NCBI RefSeq assembly: GCF_000308455.1
Contig: NZ_BAFP01000001.1
Location: 1 to 64,000 of the forward strand
Direction of reading: 5' to 3'
Source: Nocardia abscessus NBRC 100374
GTDB taxonomy: Bacteria > Actinomycetota > Actinomycetes > Mycobacteriales > Mycobacteriaceae
Length of the DNA stretch: 64,000 bases
Part shown: positions 19,085 through 33,474 of the stretch, piece by piece
How positions within the stretch are numbered: the stretch's first letter is position 1
How the letters are laid out: every line of letters starts with the position of its first letter
Position numbers and translations under genes: made by a program
The notes under the pieces: generated by a model
What the model saw: only the letters and a program-made list of their open reading frames with translations
Told to the model about the DNA's origin: nothing
Database searches by the model: none

Positions 19085-21022
19085 ATGGACGACGAGCAGA
19101 ACGTGTTGGCCACCGTATGGCCCGAGGTTGTCACCGAGCTGACCACCGGCTCACCCGACGGCGCGATTCCTCCGGTGACCCGAGCACAGCAGGCCTGGCT
19201 GAAGCTGGTCAAGCCGCTGACGGTCGCACAGGGGTTCGCCCTGCTCTCGGTGCCCTCGTCACTGGCCCAGGAGGCCATCGAACGCGATCTGCGCGAGCCC
19301 ATCCTCCGTTCCCTCGCCCGTCGGCTCGGTCCTCAGGTGGAAGGACTCGGTGTCCGCATCGCCGCCCCGACCACCCCGACCGTCGACCGGCAGAGCAACA
19401 CGCCACGGCATGCGCGGATGACGAGCAGGCCCGAGCGCACCAGGGAAGGCCGCGGTCCCGCCGCCTATCCCGGTTCGGAATTCCCCGGCCGGGATGCCTA
19501 CCCGGGGCCGCGTTATGCACAGCCCGCCGACTTCGCACAGGCGTCGCCGTATCACGACGGCTCCGACTACCCGGGCACCGAATACGGCCAGGACTTCGCA
19601 CCGCCGGAGGAGTACCGCCAGTCCGATTACTCCCACGCCGACTACCCGCCGCGCGGCGAGTACTCCACGACGGCCGAGCTGCCGACGGTGTCCGGGCCGG
19701 ACGTCGCCCCCCGCCGCGAACCCGGACTTCCGCCGCGCCGGGAGCCGGCCATCCCGCCGGGGCAGGAGTCTTTGTTCAATCCCGAACCGTCCCCGGGCGG
19801 CATGCGCAATCCGATCCGTGCTCAAGTACGCGAAAACACCGACGACGACACGGGTCTGGCACACGATCCGGTGCGTGAGCCCGTGGGTGACCACCCGCGC
19901 GGCGATCACGACGACGAGCCCGTGGTGAACGTCCGTAACTCCTGGCCGACCTACTTCGCCAAGTCGCAGGAAACGCCTGCTCCTTCGACGTCCTCGGCCA
20001 GCCTGAACGCGAAGTACACCTTCGAGACCTTCGTCATCGGCGCGTCCAATCGCTTCGCCCACGCTGCCGCCGTCGCCATCGCCGAAGCGCCGGCCCGCGC
20101 CTACAACCCGCTGTTCGTCTGGGGCGCTTCGGGGTTGGGCAAGACCCACCTGCTGCACGCGGCGGGCCACTACGCGCAGCGTCTGTTTCCCGGGATGCGG
20201 GTCAAATACGTTTCGACCGAAGAGTTCACCAACGACTTCATCAACAGCCTGCGCGACGACCGCAAGGTGGCGTTCAAGCGCCGCTACCGCGAGACCGACA
20301 TCCTGCTGGTCGACGACATCCAGTTCATCGAGGGCAAGGAAGGCATCCAAGAAGAGTTCTTCCACACCTTCAACACCCTGCACAACGCGAACAAACAGAT
20401 CGTCGTCTCCTCGGACCGTCCGCCCAAGCAGCTGGCCACGCTGGAGGAGCGGCTGCGGACGCGATTCGAGTGGGGTCTGATCACCGACGTGCAGCCGCCG
20501 GAGCTGGAGACGCGCATCGCCATCCTGCGCAAGAAGGCGCGGATGGACCGGCTCGATGTGCCGCACGACGTGCTGGAGCTGATCGCCAGCCGGGTGGAGC
20601 GCAATATCCGGGAGTTGGAGGGCGCGCTGATCCGGGTGACCGCGTTCGCCTCGTTGAACGGTCAGCCCCTGGATCTGCCGCTGGCCGAAGTGGTGTTGCG
20701 CGATCTGATGCCGGACACCGCGACACTGGAGATCAACGCGGCCACCATCATGGCCGTCACGGCGGAGTACTTCAACACCACCTTGGAAGAGCTCACCGGT
20801 CCCGGCAAAGCGCGGCCGCTGGCGCAGGCCAGGCAGATCGCGATGTACCTGTGCCGCGAGCTGACCGATCTGTCCCTGCCGAAGATCGGGCAGGCGTTCG
20901 GTCGCGACCACACCACGGTGATGTACGCGGAGAAGAAGGTGCGCAAGGAGATGACCGAGCGCCGCCGCGTCTACGACCAGGTGCAGGAACTCACAGCCCG
21001 GATCAAGCAGCGCTCCCGCTGA
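19085..21022 (+). CDS. dnaA: Chromosomal replication initiator DnaA
   Basis: 645 residues. Domain I (residues about 1-95: [13 protein letters not shown]...) precedes a very long, Pro/Gly/Tyr/Asp-rich domain II (about 100-295). The AAA+ domain III has Walker [10 protein letters not shown] and Walker [10 protein letters not shown], and domain IV carries the DnaA-box-binding signature [15 protein letters not shown]. The long linker explains the size compared with about 507 residues in M. tuberculosis. GGGGAGG seven bases before ATG 19085 fixes the start. An intrinsic terminator follows the stop within 20 bp, so dnaN is transcribed separately. Confidence 0.97.
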   Translation: MDDEQNVLATVWPEVVTELTTGSPDGAIPPVTRAQQAWLKLVKPLTVAQGFALLSVPSSLAQEAIERDLREPILRSLARRLGPQVEGLGVRIAAPTTPTVDRQSNTPRHARMTSRPERTREGRGPAAYPGSEFPGRDAYPGPRYAQPADFAQASPYHDGSDYPGTEYGQDFAPPEEYRQSDYSHADYPPRGEYSTTAELPTVSGPDVAPRREPGLPPRREPAIPPGQESLFNPEPSPGGMRNPIRAQVRENTDDDTGLAHDPVREPVGDHPRGDHDDEPVVNVRNSWPTYFAKSQETPAPSTSSASLNAKYTFETFVIGASNRFAHAAAVAIAEAPARAYNPLFVWGASGLGKTHLLHAAGHYAQRLFPGMRVKYVSTEEFTNDFINSLRDDRKVAFKRRYRETDILLVDDIQFIEGKEGIQEEFFHTFNTLHNANKQIVVSSDRPPKQLATLEERLRTRFEWGLITDVQPPELETRIAILRKKARMDRLDVPHDVLELIASRVERNIRELEGALIRVTAFASLNGQPLDLPLAEVVLRDLMPDTATLEINAATIMAVTAEYFNTTLEELTGPGKARPLAQARQIAMYLCRELTDLSLPKIGQAFGRDHTTVMYAEKKVRKEMTERRRVYDQVQELTARIKQRSR

Positions 21023-21039
21023 GCTCTATACACACCTGA

Positions 21040-21071
21040 GCACCGCCCCTGACCTGGGGCGGTGCTTTTTT
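21040..21071 (+). terminator. Rho-independent terminator of dnaA
   Basis: A 10-bp stem GCACCGCCCC / GGGGCGGTGC (21040-21049, 21056-21065) with a 6-base loop is followed by six T residues. Confidence 0.93.
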
Positions 21072-21077
21072 GTGGCC

Positions 21078-21120
21078 TGTGGATTCCTCGAGGAATCCTT
21101 GTGGAGTCCTCGAGGAATCC
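21078..21120. repeat. oriC palindrome repeat pair 1
   Basis: Two 21-base units start with TGTGGA and are spaced 22 bp apart (21078 and 21100). The first contains the perfect 18-bp palindrome GGATTCCTCGAGGAATCC; the second differs at one base of it. Each starts with a DnaA-box-like TGTGGA core. Confidence 0.9.
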
Positions 21121-21253
21121 ACTGGTTTGTCCACCGATTCGTGCACAGGCTGGGGCGATGGCCCCCGCTAGTTCCCCCACAGGCCGAATTCAACAGTTTC
21201 CCCAGGCTCGATTGCGCACAGGCGCTGACCAGCGAAGTGTCCGGATCAGACCC

Positions 21254-21301
21254 TGTGGATTCCTCGAGGAGTCCATGTGGAGTCCTCGAGGAATCCTCGA
21301 G
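21254..21301. repeat. oriC palindrome repeat pair 2
   Basis: Two units again 22 bp apart (21254 and 21276) with the same TGTGGA plus CTCGAG design, followed 11 bp on by a further CTCGAG (21296-21301). The pair starts exactly 176 bp (8 x 22) after pair 1. Confidence 0.9.
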
Positions 21302-21480
21302 CTATCCACGATTTCGTGCACATATGTGAACAACCGGGTGAATCCGGTGGAACAACTCGAGGACTGCTCGAGGATGAATCTGGGACAACCTGGGAACTCC
21401 ACAGACGCCTCGTGTTCATCCTCGAGACACCCCGTAGCCATCCCCACGGCACCACGCCGCCTGACCAGCGGATTCGGCCG

Positions 21481-21514
21481 CAGTCCACAGAATCCACAGT
21501 GCCTACTACTACTT
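21481..21514 (+). other. Candidate basal unwinding element (DnaA boxes plus DnaA-trios)
   Basis: Two abutting 9-mers CAGTCCACA and GAATCCACA (21481-21498) are followed by a 4-base spacer (GTGC) and then CTA-CTA-CTA-CTT (21503-21514). On the other strand this reads 3'-GAT-GAT-GAT-GAA-5', the DnaA-trio pattern described for Bacillus subtilis oriC. A+T-richer DNA follows. Confidence 0.65.
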
Positions 21515-21902
21515 CAGTTCTTCTCATTAGAGATCTCTCTTCAAAACAGGGTGTGTGGAAAGTCGGTCGAGCAGCGCACCTTCGGAGCCGGCCGGGTTTC
21601 CCGCAAGGACGACAGCGCGGACGGAACACGGACTCATCGATCCGACGGGCGATCGAGGTACGCGATCCGCCTCGGCACGGCGCGTGCGCGATCCCCACGT
21701 GGCTGCCCTCTCGTCCCTGCTCCGCACGCGCCGTCCGTACCGCCGGAGGGTCGGGCTAGGTGCGCGTGCCCCGCGCGGGTACGGTTTGATGTCGGTCGCC
21801 TGTGCCAGACTGCGAAGGCGGCCGATTCGGCAGGACCCTTTCGAGCACCGACACTGACGAGCCGACAACAGATCACGGAACCGGGAGAGGACAGATCGGG
21901 CC

Positions 21903-23078
21903 ATGGAGCTTGCAAGCATGAAGTTTCGGGTCGCCCGCGAGGATTTCGCCGAGTCCGTCGCCTGGGTGGCGCGCAGTCTTCCGTCCCGGCCTCCGGTTCC
22001 GGTACTCGGCGGTGTACTGCTGGTCGCCGACGAGGACGGTCTCACCGTGTCCGGCTTCGACTACGAGGTCTCCGCGCAGGTGCGGGTCGCGGCCGAGGTC
22101 GCGGGCCCCGGCCAGGTGCTCGTCTCCGGTCGTCTGCTGGCCGACATCACCAAGGCGCTGTCCAACAAACCGGTCGACGTCTCGGTGGACGGCACCCGCG
22201 TCCTGATCGCCTGTGGCAGTGCGAAGTTCTCCCTGCCCACCATGCCGGTCGAGGACTATCCCCAGCTGCCCGAGGTGCCGCAGCAGACCGGTGAACTGAG
22301 TGTGGAGGTCTTCGCCGAGGCGGTCGGCCAGGTCGCCGTTGCCGCGGGCCGGGACGACACCCTCCCCATGCTGACCGGTATCCGGGTGGAGATCGAGGGA
22401 TCGCAGGTCGTTCTCGCGGCGACCGACCGGTTCCGCCTCGCCGTCCGGCACATCGAATGGCAGCCCGCCCGCGCCGACATCGAGACTTCGGTGCTCATCC
22501 CGGCCAGGACGCTGTCGGAGGCCGCCAAGACGCTCGGCCCCTCCGACGCGCCCGTTCAGCTGTCCCTCGGCTCCGGTGCGGGGTCGGACGGACTGCTCGG
22601 CATCGTGAACGCGGGCCGCCGGACCACCACCCGCCTGCTCGACGCGGAATTCCCCAAGTTCCGCCAGTTGCTCCCCAAAGAGCACACCTCGATCGCCACC
22701 CTCGCCGTGGCCGCGCTCACCGAGGCGATCAAGCGCGTCGCGCTGGTCGCCGAGCGAGGCGCCCAGGTGCGGCTGGAGTTCTCCACCGACGGCGTGCTGC
22801 TGTCCGCGGGCGGTGACGACGCGGGGCGGGCCGAGGAGTGGCTGGAGGCCGATTTCCGCGGCGAATCGCTCACCATCGCGTTCAATCCCGGTTACCTCAT
22901 CGACGGCTTGTCCGCGTTGCACGCGGATCGGGTCACCTTCGGATTCACCACACCGAGCAGGCCGGCCGTGCTGCTGCCCGCGTCCGAGGAAGAGCCCGAG
23001 GTGCTCGATTCCGGGACGTTCGCGGCGCTGGCGAGTCCGTACATCTACCTGCTGATGCCGGTCCGGCTCCCGGGCTGA
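21903..23078 (+). CDS. dnaN: DNA polymerase III beta subunit (sliding clamp)
   Basis: 391 residues with the three clamp domains expected of DnaN. It ends LLMPVRLPG, matching the conserved clamp C-terminus that forms part of the partner-binding pocket. It tethers the replicative polymerase to DNA. ATG 21903 ([14 protein letters not shown]) is used; a second ATG at 21921 (MKFRVARED) is equally plausible because the conserved sequence starts there. GGGAGAGGA lies about ten bases upstream of the first ATG. recF follows after 243 bp. Confidence 0.96.
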   Translation: MELASMKFRVAREDFAESVAWVARSLPSRPPVPVLGGVLLVADEDGLTVSGFDYEVSAQVRVAAEVAGPGQVLVSGRLLADITKALSNKPVDVSVDGTRVLIACGSAKFSLPTMPVEDYPQLPEVPQQTGELSVEVFAEAVGQVAVAAGRDDTLPMLTGIRVEIEGSQVVLAATDRFRLAVRHIEWQPARADIETSVLIPARTLSEAAKTLGPSDAPVQLSLGSGAGSDGLLGIVNAGRRTTTRLLDAEFPKFRQLLPKEHTSIATLAVAALTEAIKRVALVAERGAQVRLEFSTDGVLLSAGGDDAGRAEEWLEADFRGESLTIAFNPGYLIDGLSALHADRVTFGFTTPSRPAVLLPASEEEPEVLDSGTFAALASPYIYLLMPVRLPG

Positions 23079-23205
23079 TCGCCTGTGCACGACCGGGTAT
23101 CGTGCGGATCCGCGCCGCGTGATCCAGTGCGGGTGAGCGGCCACGTCGCTGGAGAATCCTCAGCGACGTCGGAGAACTCGGTTTCGGCGGGTCTGGGGGC
23201 AGACG

Positions 23206-23214
23206 TTATCCACA
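23206..23214 (+). promoter_or_regulatory. Perfect DnaA box between dnaN and recF
   Basis: TTATCCACA, followed 3 bp later by a TTCCACAGG element. The 243-bp dnaN-recF interval shows no other recognised feature. Confidence 0.8.
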
Positions 23215-23321
23215 GGTGTTCCACAGGGGTGCGGCACACCGCACGGCATCCGTCGGACGCGGCGCCGACGTGCCGTTCGGCGGAAATGTCCGCTTCGGCC
23301 CAGGCAGGGGCACGATAGCGG

Positions 23322-24590
23322 ATGTTCGTCCGAACTCTGTCGGTGCGTGACTTCCGCTCGTGGGAGTATGCGGAACTCGAATTATCCCCAGGTCGAACCG
23401 TTTTCTTGGGATCGAATGGCAACGGTAAGACAAACCTGCTGGAAGCGATCGGCTATCTGGCCACCCTGGGGTCCCATCGTGTCGCGACGGAAGCTCCGTT
23501 GATCCGCACCGGGACCGAGCGGGCCCGGATCGGCGCCACGGTGGTCAACGCCGGCCGCGAGCTGCGCATCGATGTCGAGCTGAACCAGGGCAGCCCCAAT
23601 CGCGCGCAGATCAACCGCTCACCGGTCCGCCGGACCAGGGAGATCCTGGGGATTCTGCAGACGGTGCTGTTCGCTCCGGAGGATCTCGCACTGGTACGCG
23701 GCGATCCCGGGGAACGCCGTCGATTCATGGACGAGTTGTGCACAACCCGCCTGCCCAGATTGGCCGCGGTCCGTGGCGACTACGACCGGGTCCTGCGCCA
23801 GCGTTCGGCGCTGCTGAAAACCGCCGGGCGGCAAGCCAGGTCGAAGGCGGATCTCAGCACCCTCGACGTCTGGGACGGCCACCTGGCCGAGCATGCCGCC
23901 GTCCTGCTCGCACAGCGGCTGCGCTTGGTGCACGATCTCGCGCCTTATCTCGCCCGGTCCTATGCCTCGATCGCTCCGGAGTCGCGGCCGGCCTCGATCG
24001 TCTATCGCAGTGCGGCGCTGCCCCCGGAGTTCCTGGATCCGGCCAGACCGCCACGCCCGGAGGACACCGGGGAACTGGAGGCGATCGTGCTGCGCGAACT
24101 CGCCGCCGCCCGACCGAAGGAACTCGAGCGCGGGGTGTGCCTGGTCGGCCCGCATCGCGACGAACTGGACCTGATGCTGGGGGATTCCCCCGCGAAGGGA
24201 TTCGCCAGCCACGGCGAATCCTGGTCGTTCGCGCTGGCCCTTCGGTTGGGCGCGTTCGAACTATTGCGTGCCACCGGCGCCGAACCGGTACTGCTGCTCG
24301 ACGATGTGTTCGCCGAACTCGATCGCCGTCGCCGCGCCGCGCTCGCGGCCGTCGCGGCGGACGCGGAGCAAGTGCTGATCACGGCGGCCGTGCCGGAGGA
24401 CGTGCCCGCCGAGCTGGCTGCCGTGCCGCTGCGGGTGGAAACCGCGGGCGGCCCCGATAGCCGTGTTTCGCGGATCGTCGCGCCGGGCTGGTCCGAGAGC
24501 GGCGAACCGGGGAACGACGATGCCGAGTATCCGCCGCTCGGGCGAGAGGGAGATCCGCTCACCGGTGCGCCGGAATCCCGCACACCATAG
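23322..24590 (+). CDS. recF: DNA replication and repair protein RecF
   Basis: 422 residues. Walker [19 protein letters not shown] is near residues 30-47; the signature region and Walker [16 protein letters not shown] lie near residues 325-339. It loads RecA at gaps together with RecO and RecR. The start ATG gives [14 protein letters not shown], the standard RecF N-terminus. The last 40 residues (after RIVAPGW) are a polar extension. A perfect DnaA box begins right after the stop. Confidence 0.96.
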   Translation: MFVRTLSVRDFRSWEYAELELSPGRTVFLGSNGNGKTNLLEAIGYLATLGSHRVATEAPLIRTGTERARIGATVVNAGRELRIDVELNQGSPNRAQINRSPVRRTREILGILQTVLFAPEDLALVRGDPGERRRFMDELCTTRLPRLAAVRGDYDRVLRQRSALLKTAGRQARSKADLSTLDVWDGHLAEHAAVLLAQRLRLVHDLAPYLARSYASIAPESRPASIVYRSAALPPEFLDPARPPRPEDTGELEAIVLRELAAARPKELERGVCLVGPHRDELDLMLGDSPAKGFASHGESWSFALALRLGAFELLRATGAEPVLLLDDVFAELDRRRRAALAAVAADAEQVLITAAVPEDVPAELAAVPLRVETAGGPDSRVSRIVAPGWSESGEPGNDDAEYPPLGREGDPLTGAPESRTP

Positions 24591-24951
24591 TTATCCACAG
24601 GAGGAATGGACAGGTGAACCGAGCGTCGGCGTCGGCCGCTCCCGTCCACTACAGTGACCTGTCGTCGGGAAGACCGGTCGAGCTTTCACCAGCCGAATCC
24701 GATTCCCTAACACCTGTGGAAAACTTCTTCGGCCGTGACGGAACGATTCTGTGGAACGTGATTCGGCAACAGTCGAGCAAGCGACCAGTGTCGTTCCGAA
24801 ATCCGGCTCTTTGGGCGTCGAACAGGGAGTTTTGGCACGCCGGATCAATGGTCGGCCCACATGTGCTCCGGTGCCGGCAACCTTCCGTACAGGCTGGGGA
24901 CAACTTGAACAAAACTGGGGACAAACCACCGGCCGCGGAGGGAGAGGGGCG
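24591..24951. other. recF-dciA interval
   Basis: 361 bp. It opens with a perfect DnaA box TTATCCACA (24591-24599) and contains several CTGTGGA/GGGGACAA elements. An open frame (GTG 24614 to TGA 24955, 113 codons) has AGGAGG nine bases upstream and overlaps the dciA start as ATGA. Its codon third-position G+C looks low for this genome and the product resembles nothing I know, so I do not call it a gene. Confidence 0.6.
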
Positions 24952-25512
24952 ATGAGCGATCAGCCCGCGGAGCCTGAATCCGCAGGCCCGGAGCCTGAAT
25001 TGCGCGGGATCGATCTGGCTCGGCGTGCTCTGGAGGAGGCGCGCGCCGCGGCACGGGCGAGCGGCAAGGCGGTCGGGCAGGGGCGTTCGTCGCCTCAGCG
25101 CAGGCTGCGGGCCGGCGGTCGCAGGCGGACCGGATGGTCCGGCGCCGGCCCGGACGACCGTGATCCACAGCCGCTGTTCAAGCTGACGGGCTCCATCGCC
25201 AAGAATCGCGGGTGGTCGAACAAGGTGGCCGAGGGCATGGTGTTCGGCCGCTGGGCGGCAGTGGTCGGCGACGACATCGCCGCGCACGCCACACCGGTCA
25301 CCTTGAAGGACGGCGTGTTGAGCATCGCCGCCGAGTCGACCGCCTGGGCGACCCAGTTGCGCATGCTGCAGGGCCAGATCCTCGCGAAGATCAACGCCGC
25401 CGTCGGCCAGGGCGTGGTGACCTCGTTGAAGATCTCCGGGCCTGCCGCGCCGAGCTGGCGCAAGGGCGAGCGTCATATCAAAGGTCGCGGACCGCGCGAC
25501 ACCTACGGATGA
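24952..25512 (+). CDS. dciA: DciA-type helicase-loading protein (DUF721)
   Basis: 186 residues, close to Rv0004 (187) and in the same place between recF and gyrB. The N-terminal half is charged and Ala/Arg-rich; the conserved DUF721 domain covers [30 protein letters not shown] to the [27 protein letters not shown] end. DciA is the ancestral operator of the replicative helicase DnaB in bacteria lacking DnaC/DnaI. ATG 24952 is preceded by GGAGGGAGAGGGG. Confidence 0.93.
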   Translation: MSDQPAEPESAGPEPELRGIDLARRALEEARAAARASGKAVGQGRSSPQRRLRAGGRRRTGWSGAGPDDRDPQPLFKLTGSIAKNRGWSNKVAEGMVFGRWAAVVGDDIAAHATPVTLKDGVLSIAAESTAWATQLRMLQGQILAKINAAVGQGVVTSLKISGPAAPSWRKGERHIKGRGPRDTYG

Positions 25513-25561
25513 CCACCCCGCGCAGTATCTGATACTTGGTGTTACGTTTACCTCCTGTCAG

Positions 25562-25577
25562 CGTTTCACGTGGAACG
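25562..25577. other. Degenerate parS-like site
   Basis: CGTTTCACGTGGAACG keeps the GTTTCACGTG left half but has three differences from the consensus. It lies about 70 bp upstream of the hydrolase gene. Confidence 0.4.
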
Positions 25578-25643
25578 CTCGCCCGACGTCGCGCCCGGAA
25601 CTCGCCCGCGTCGGATCGGAATCGTCCGAGCAGAAGGGGTTCG

Positions 25644-26555
25644 ATGACCATCACCACGTCGGTCGGTCCATTTCCGGCGACCGCGACCCGGACCGTTAGC
25701 CGGGGCGACGTCGAACTCGCGGTCTTCGAATGCGGCAATCCCCAGGGGGTGCCGGTCCTGTTGATCCACGGGTGGCCCGATACCCATGTGCTGTGGAGCC
25801 GGGTGGCCGCCCTGCTCGGCGGCCGGTACCGCGTGATCGCCTTCGACAACCGGGGCGCGGGCGACAGTTCGACGCCGACCGCGGTCGAGGCCTACCGGAT
25901 CGAGGAGCTCGCGGCCGATGTTCGCGCGGTCATCGACGCGGTGGCGCCCGGCGAACGAGTGCACGTCCTCGGACACGACTGGGGATCGGTGATCGGGTGG
26001 GAGGTGGTCGCCGCCGCAGAGGCCGCCTCGGCAATCGCGTCGTTCACCTCGGTGTCGGGTCCGAATCTGGACTTCCTCGGCGCCTACTTGCGCGGTCCTC
26101 TTACCGCGGCGCGGCTGCGCGGCGCGCTGGGCCAAGCCGTCGCTTCGGCCTATACCGTGGCGTTCCAGATCCCCAAGTTGCCGGATCCGGTGCTGCGGCT
26201 GTTGTCCGGCCGCTGGCCGCGCTTCCTCGCGTTCTTCGACGGCCTCGACCCCGCGCTGGTGGAGACGGCGCCGACGCTGCGCGCCGATATGATCAACAGT
26301 CTGAAGCTCTACCGTGCGAACATCCGCTCCCGCCTGCGCCATCCGCGCCCGCGTCCGATCGAGGTGCCCGTCCAGCTGATCGTCGCCACCGGCGACCGTG
26401 CCGTGCGGCCGGTGGTGAACGCCGAGGCCGACCGATGGGTCCCGCGTTTGTCCCGGGTGGAGATACCGGCGCGGCACTGGTCGCCGATCTCACACCCGGC
26501 GGAACTGGCGCGGCACACCGCCGCGTTCGTCGCTCGGATCGACGCCGGGCGTTGA
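25644..26555 (+). CDS. Alpha/beta hydrolase, epoxide hydrolase-like
   Basis: 303 residues. The oxyanion motif HGWPD (residues about 42-46) and the nucleophile elbow GHDWGS (Asp nucleophile) are the epoxide-hydrolase/haloalkane-dehalogenase type rather than a Ser lipase. The C-terminal ARHWSPISHPAELARH supplies the catalytic His. Substrate unknown. ATG 25644 has AAGGGG upstream. It is inserted between dciA and gyrB, a position normally empty in mycobacteria, so it is an accessory gene in the core origin cluster. In related organisms such domains are sometimes fused to an SDR domain; here only the hydrolase is present. Confidence 0.85.
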   Translation: MTITTSVGPFPATATRTVSRGDVELAVFECGNPQGVPVLLIHGWPDTHVLWSRVAALLGGRYRVIAFDNRGAGDSSTPTAVEAYRIEELAADVRAVIDAVAPGERVHVLGHDWGSVIGWEVVAAAEAASAIASFTSVSGPNLDFLGAYLRGPLTAARLRGALGQAVASAYTVAFQIPKLPDPVLRLLSGRWPRFLAFFDGLDPALVETAPTLRADMINSLKLYRANIRSRLRHPRPRPIEVPVQLIVATGDRAVRPVVNAEADRWVPRLSRVEIPARHWSPISHPAELARHTAAFVARIDAGR

Positions 26556-26771
26556 TCCGGGCCGACGACTCGCCACGCATCTCTCAGCCCACTTCTGATG
26601 GATCAAAAATGCCGCAAGGCTGATCCGAGTCGCCGAGATCCGTTTTCTCGCATCCACGGCGCTGTGAGGGGTGTCGTAGGTGGGCTGTAAGTTGGGTGTA
26701 CCAGTAGGATGGTGACGTAACTAGCGGCGACACCTTCGGCGCGTTCCGCACAGTCCGCGCGTGGACCCTAA

Positions 26772-28901
<2,130 letters not shown>

Positions 28902-28958
28902 GCCGGCGTGCCACTGCTGCACAGCCCCTATTGACGTCAGGCCCGGTAAGGAGACCGC

Positions 28959-31478
<2,520 letters not shown>

Positions 31479-31517
31479 TCCATCAGCGGCGGCAACGAAC
31501 GGATCTAAGGATTCCCA

Positions 31518-32735
31518 TTGACCACTCCGAATCAGCCGAATGACGAGCGGCACCAGACGAACGGTGTGACCGAGCGGATCGCACCGTCACCGATCCCGCC
31601 GCGGCCGATCCCACGGCCGGTCGCCTCGGCCGAGAACGGTCAGCCCGGCGGCGGCCAGCAAAGCGGCGGCCAGCCGGGCGGTCACCCTGGTGGCGGACAA
31701 CCCGGCGGCCACCCCGGTGGCGGTCAGCCGGGTGGACACCCGGGCCAGCCGAACGGGCCGCAGTCCGGCGGGCATCCGGGTAACCAGCCCGGCGGCAACC
31801 AGCCGAACGCCCAGCCGCACGAGATTCGCGAGCAGCAGGGTGATTTCGCGCCGCAGCAGGGCGGGCCGAACCAGGCGCCCGATGGTGACGGCCAGGATCG
31901 TTTCGACCAGAAGACGGCGCGGATCAGCAACCAGGCTCCGCAGTCCGCGCCCGAGAGCGAGGACAAGCAGCCGGTCGGCGCGGCCGCCAACGGCGGACCG
32001 CAGTCGCCGTACCAGGACGGGTGGGCGCAGCTGCCGCAGCGGGAGCCGCAGTCCAATCTGTACCGTCCCGGTCAGGCGCCGGTCACCGGCCGCCCGAACT
32101 CGGGCGGCGGGGGCGGTCTCGGCGGCGGCACGTCCAACGCGCGCACCACCGCCGACTTGGCGGCCAAGGCGGCACGCAAGGAAGCTGCCATGGTGAAGTC
32201 GGTCGGTATCGACGGGCCCACCCGCAGCATCGCGAGACCGGAGCTGATCAAGGACATGCCGGACCTGTCCGAGATCCGGCATCCGCTGCCGCCGAGCGAA
32301 GCTCCCGGGAGCCCGCAGTCCGGGCCGGTCTCGCCCGCGGTTCCGGTCGCGGTGGCCGCCGCGGTCGCCGCCGGTGAGCCGCTGCGGGCCACGGTGCAGA
32401 TCCGTCGTATCGACCCCTGGTCGACGCTGAAGATCTCGCTGGTGATCAGCGTGGCCATGTTCTTCGTGTGGATGCTGGCGGTCGGCCTGCTGTACATCGT
32501 GCTCGAGGGCATGGGCGTGTGGGAGCGGCTGAACAACACGTTCACCGACATGGTGTCCCAGGACAGCGGCTCGGTGGGGCTGATCGACGCCGGCACCGTC
32601 TTCGGCTACGCGGGCGTGATCGGCCTGATCAACGTCGTGCTGTTCACCGCGCTCGGCACCGTCGGCACCTTCATCTACAACCAGTGCTGCGATCTCGTCG
32701 GCGGCATCCAGGTCACCCTGGCCGACCCCGACTAG
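31518..32735 (+). CDS. DUF3566 transmembrane protein with Gly/Gln/Pro-rich N-terminus
   Basis: 405 residues from a TTG start with AAGG nine bases upstream. Residues about 35-100 are a repeat region built on [14 protein letters not shown] units. A disordered stretch follows, and the conserved DUF3566 domain is at the C-terminus ([21 protein letters not shown], two membrane segments, ending [11 protein letters not shown]). Rv0007 occupies the same position after gyrA but is about 100 residues shorter. DUF3566 proteins are actinobacterial membrane proteins of unclear role. A hairpin terminator follows. Confidence 0.9.
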   Translation: MTTPNQPNDERHQTNGVTERIAPSPIPPRPIPRPVASAENGQPGGGQQSGGQPGGHPGGGQPGGHPGGGQPGGHPGQPNGPQSGGHPGNQPGGNQPNAQPHEIREQQGDFAPQQGGPNQAPDGDGQDRFDQKTARISNQAPQSAPESEDKQPVGAAANGGPQSPYQDGWAQLPQREPQSNLYRPGQAPVTGRPNSGGGGGLGGGTSNARTTADLAAKAARKEAAMVKSVGIDGPTRSIARPELIKDMPDLSEIRHPLPPSEAPGSPQSGPVSPAVPVAVAAAVAAGEPLRATVQIRRIDPWSTLKISLVISVAMFFVWMLAVGLLYIVLEGMGVWERLNNTFTDMVSQDSGSVGLIDAGTVFGYAGVIGLINVVLFTALGTVGTFIYNQCCDLVGGIQVTLADPD

Positions 32736-32747
32736 TACGGCGTTGCG

Positions 32748-32785
32748 AACGGCCGGTACTCCCACCAAGGGGGTACCGGCCGTTT
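32748..32785 (+). terminator. Hairpin terminator after DUF3566 gene
   Basis: A stem of about 16 bp (AACGGCCGGTACTCCC, one G-T pair, with its complement at 32769-32784) and a 5-base loop, followed by TTTCCGTT. Confidence 0.85.
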
Positions 32786-32928
32786 CCGTTCGTGCCGTCC
32801 GACGATGTGGACCGGCACTTGCGGCCGCAAGCGAGGCTAAGTAGGGCTTCTACCAGCCGTTTTGGTTCAGTGGAGAGGTGTTGTGTAGTCTCTACACGTT
32901 GTTGTTCACCGCGAACGACACCAGGTAC

Positions 32929-33002
32929 GGGCCTATAGCTCAGGCGGTTAGAGCGCTTCGCTGATAACGAAGAGGTCGGAGGTTCAAGTCCTCCTAGGCC
33001 CA
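32929..33002 (+). tRNA. ileT: tRNA-Ile (anticodon GAT)
   Basis: 74 bases. Acceptor arms GGGCCTA / TAGGCCC pair fully; the D arm has AGCTCAGGCGGTTAGAGC, the anticodon stem CTTCG/CGAAG carries GAT at 32963-32965, and the T loop is GTTCAAGTC. CCA is not encoded. It occupies the usual place after gyrA-DUF3566. Confidence 0.97.
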
Positions 33003-33143
33003 CCCATCCTCCTGATGTGGTCATCGACCATTCGAAAATTCTCTTCGATCCAGTGCTCAGAGCCCTTTGCGGAGCGCATCGGTTCGTCATCGGTCATGGT
33101 CTCGTGGCCGGAGCCGCCGCTTCCGGAGCAAGAGCTTCAGGGA

Positions 33144-33190
33144 AAACGGAAAGGGCGAGTGCTTCTCAGAAGCACTCGCCCTTTCCGTTT
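33144..33190. terminator. Long bidirectional terminator between the tRNAs
   Basis: A perfect 23-bp inverted repeat (33144-33166 and 33168-33190) beginning AAACGGAAAGGGCGAGTG. A-rich and T-rich ends suit termination on both strands. It separates tRNA-Ile (+) from tRNA-Ala (-). Confidence 0.92.
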
Positions 33191-33191
33191 G

Positions 33192-33264
33192 TGGAGCCTA
33201 GGGGAATCGAACCCCTAACCCCTGCCTTGCAAAGGCAGTGCTCTGCCAATTGAGCTAAGGCCCC
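33192..33264 (-). tRNA. tRNA-Ala (anticodon TGC), copy 1
   Basis: 73 bases on the minus strand: GGGGCCTTAGCTCAATTGGC, anticodon TGC in a CTTTGCAAG context, perfect T stem AGGGG/CCCCT. It is convergent with tRNA-Ile, whereas in M. tuberculosis alaT follows ileT on the same strand. A near-identical second copy lies at 42548 in the opposite orientation. Confidence 0.97.
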
Positions 33265-33474
33265 GGCACCGTTCGTCACGGCTTGCGTGTACAGACGCCT
33301 CCAAAACGGTACCTTCTCGCCGTTGACATGGTCAAAACGGCTGGATGCGGCGGCGGGGCCAGGGCCGCATTCGGGCGATGTCGGCTGTGCGGGCCGGGAT
33401 CGCCGCCTATGGTGGTCGCAGCGTCATGATCCGGTTTCTCGATGTGTCGTTGGTTGCTCGATGAGAGGACCCGC

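Larger units (their letters stand above)
21023..21902. other. oriC: Replication origin oriC (dnaA-dnaN interval)
   Basis: 880 bp without a gene, between dnaA and dnaN, the usual actinobacterial oriC. After the dnaA terminator it contains CTCGAG palindrome repeats linked to TGTGGA elements (21078-21120, 21254-21301, with further CTCGAG at 21356, 21367 and 21421). Degenerate DnaA boxes include TTGTCCACC (21127) and CTATCCACG (21302). A candidate unwinding element at 21481-21514 is followed by an A+T-richer stretch (about 21504-21550). I see no perfect TTATCCACA inside this interval. Confidence 0.9.
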
